This document shows positions 62,819-64,000 of a stretch of 64,000 nucleotides of DNA, piece by piece. The stretch is taken from NCBI GenBank assembly GCA_963995525.1, contig OZ023216.1, positions 38,151,526 through 38,215,525 of the forward strand, given 5' to 3'. The notes beneath the pieces were generated by a model. The model was not told the DNA's origin, searched no databases, and was given only the letters and a program-made list of their open reading frames with translations. Positions within the stretch are counted from its first letter, which is position 1, and every line of letters begins with the position of its first letter. The position numbers and the translations under genes were made by a program. Source of the DNA: Escarpia spicata (lineage: Eukaryota > Annelida > Polychaeta > Sabellida > Siboglinidae).

Positions 62819-62820
62819 AC
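62530..62820 (+). repeat. Diverged third copy of the 55330 repeat, plus a CCG run
   Basis: CGTCGTTCTGC, CTGTATGTAG-AGCCATCTATG, CTACCCCTCGGCCA and CAACGCAGAGCTC align with 55350-55555. A GCC trinucleotide run follows at 62787-62818. Confidence 0.75.
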
Positions 62821-63369
62821 CTTTGCTGTTGCATAACAACTCGTTATGTAAGTTGCACTAGGCTGACCTTCTGCAGTCGTGCCACTGTCATACTAAAAGT
62901 TCAATCCAAGTAGTACAATAGGAAAAACGCGTCATTTGTCCTTAAGGGGCCTACCTGACCCCCACCCTACTCTAGTCTACATCTACCGATGTTCTAACAT
63001 CAACAAACATAACAAAAGCTGCACCAAAAATGTGAGCTGTCAAAATTACATAATCGTTTCATTCTCATTCTTAAAAGATACGTTCAGCATACCAGAACAT
63101 TAGCTGCATATTCGGCGGATATAGGGGTCTAACAGACTACGAAATTAACGTAGCGTGTATATAAAAAACTCGCTATAATGGAGTGCGTCACGCGTGATTT
63201 TATGGCGCCGCATGACGTGGGTACTTTTGCGGTCACGTTATCAACGTCATGGCAGCGAATGGGACGTCGTAAAGATACTTCGTCGAGGGGCTCTTTGCCT
63301 GTCATGCCGTAGCGGCATTCTTGGCGTCGACACACAGCAGAATTACAACTCACTTTAGGCAACGGTTTA
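62821..63369. other. Intergenic, possible upstream region of the 63370 exon
   Basis: No coding signal. CpG-rich DNA at 63180-63340 could be promoter-like. Confidence 0.35.
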
Positions 63370-63530
63370 ATGTTTACGGTCGGACTGTGGGCGATAATCG
63401 GTTTCCAATTGCTTGTACGAGCGGGGTCTACCACCACCACGCCTGAGCCTAAGGCTGAGGCTGACTGCATTATACCTGAAGGACATACCGATGGCGAGGA
63501 GGTGCCCTCGGTGCACGAACCGCGGCGAGG
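63370..63530 (+). CDS. Candidate first exon encoding a secretory N-terminus
   Basis: ATG at 63370 opens a 53-codon frame, MFTVGLWAIIGFQLLVRAGS, followed by TTTTPEPKAEADC and a Glu-rich stretch. It ends in GGCGAGG before a consensus GTAAGT donor (63531), phase 2. A hydrophobic signal-like start followed by an acidic Pro/Glu segment recalls gene A exon 1, but there is no clear homology. The next exon would lie beyond or within the SINE-containing end. It could be chance. Confidence 0.3.
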
Positions 63531-63678
63531 GTAAGTTTACAACATTGGATGTGACCAATATCTCAGTTAGTGAGAACTTACACAGGGCTGATAGGAATTC
63601 TTCCTATGCCACGCCATCTTTATCGGTGACATCCTGCAAAAGTCTGCATAGCCATAGCCACACACGTGGGATGGATGT

Positions 63679-64000
63679 GGAGCGCGATAGCGCAGTGTCT
63701 AGAAAATGGGACTCTCAGTCGAGGGAACTCGGGTTCGAATCTTTTTGCTGCCGTGTCGAACCTTGACGACGTTGGTTCACTTTACGTTGATCCAGTTCAC
63801 TCAGCTGTATGAATAACTACCTGGCTATAGGCAGTGGTGGATATGTGTGTACGAGTAGTCTGTGCGCATTAATTGCTTGCAGCGTGGCTGAATGCTTTCC
63901 AGAGAAGTCGAGATGGTGTTCGATTGAACAGGTCTGCCGGTGAATAAAATGTAAAGCGCTTTGAGCAATCCAAAGGACTGGATACTGCGCCACATAAGAA
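63679..64000 (+). mobile_element. tRNA-headed SINE, copy 4 (to window end)
   Basis: The head has an A-box-like TAGCGCAGTGT near 63688 and the B box GGTTCGAATCT at 63732-63742. The body and tail match 2663-2990 closely (AGAGAAGTCGAGATGGTGTT, then CGATTGAACAGGTCTGCC and TGTAAAGCGCTTTGAGCAAT). The sequence is cut at the window edge. Confidence 0.85.

Overview
This window is eukaryotic, from an invertebrate animal and most likely a marine one. Genes are split by GT-AG introns with AATAAA signals downstream. The sequence is crowded with non-LTR retrotransposons of CR1/L2/jockey type, tRNA-headed SINEs, hAT, Tc1 and PIF-like DNA elements, a Penelope-type fragment and very long GT, TA and GCGT microsatellites. 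It also holds a 200-base run of N. The exact phylum cannot be fixed from sequence alone. There are no prokaryotic operons, no CRISPR array, and no stand-alone tRNA or rRNA gene that I can see.

Layout: 1-3.9 kb is gene-poor and holds one SINE. From 3.9 to 16.1 kb there is a nest of dead elements on the minus strand. A jockey/L2-like LINE (3' end at about 3.94 kb, a 5' piece at 15.7-16.1 kb) is interrupted by a hAT element. A CR1-like LINE (7.9-13.5 kb) is interrupted inside its ORF1 by a 2.1 kb inverted-repeat DNA element. A gap and microsatellites follow at 16.5-17.3 kb, then a decayed gypsy-like gag (17.3-18.5 kb, minus). Next comes an apparently intact CR1 LINE (ORF1 19125-20345, ORF2 to 23224), whose ORF1/ORF2 overlap carries a canonical -1 slippery heptamer. 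Two tandem 2.35/2.65 kb units fill 24.0-29.0 kb. Old repeats and a deleted CR1 copy lie at 29-35 kb.

The host genes are at 35.8-54.4 kb. Two tandem five-exon paralogues on the plus strand encode multi-pass membrane proteins that resemble the DUF4239 (bestrophin-like) family. Gene A (35805-40924) has a 1.6 kb first exon encoding a probable signal peptide and 32 in-frame copies of a 12-residue acidic repeat. Gene B (47701-54413) lacks that extension. The introns share phases at three positions, but one intron sits at a different place in each gene. The last exon of gene B starts a 2.9 kb tandem duplication (54072-59904), so a second near-identical terminal exon lies at 57004-57334. Between the two genes are an L2-like LINE 3' end, a Penelope GIY-YIG fragment, a 35-bp satellite and a Tc1 pseudogene.

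The right end (60.5-64 kb) holds hAT remnants, a LINE C-terminal relic, a possible secreted-protein first exon (63370-63530) and a SINE running off the window. Functions are inferred from motifs read by eye; no database search was possible.
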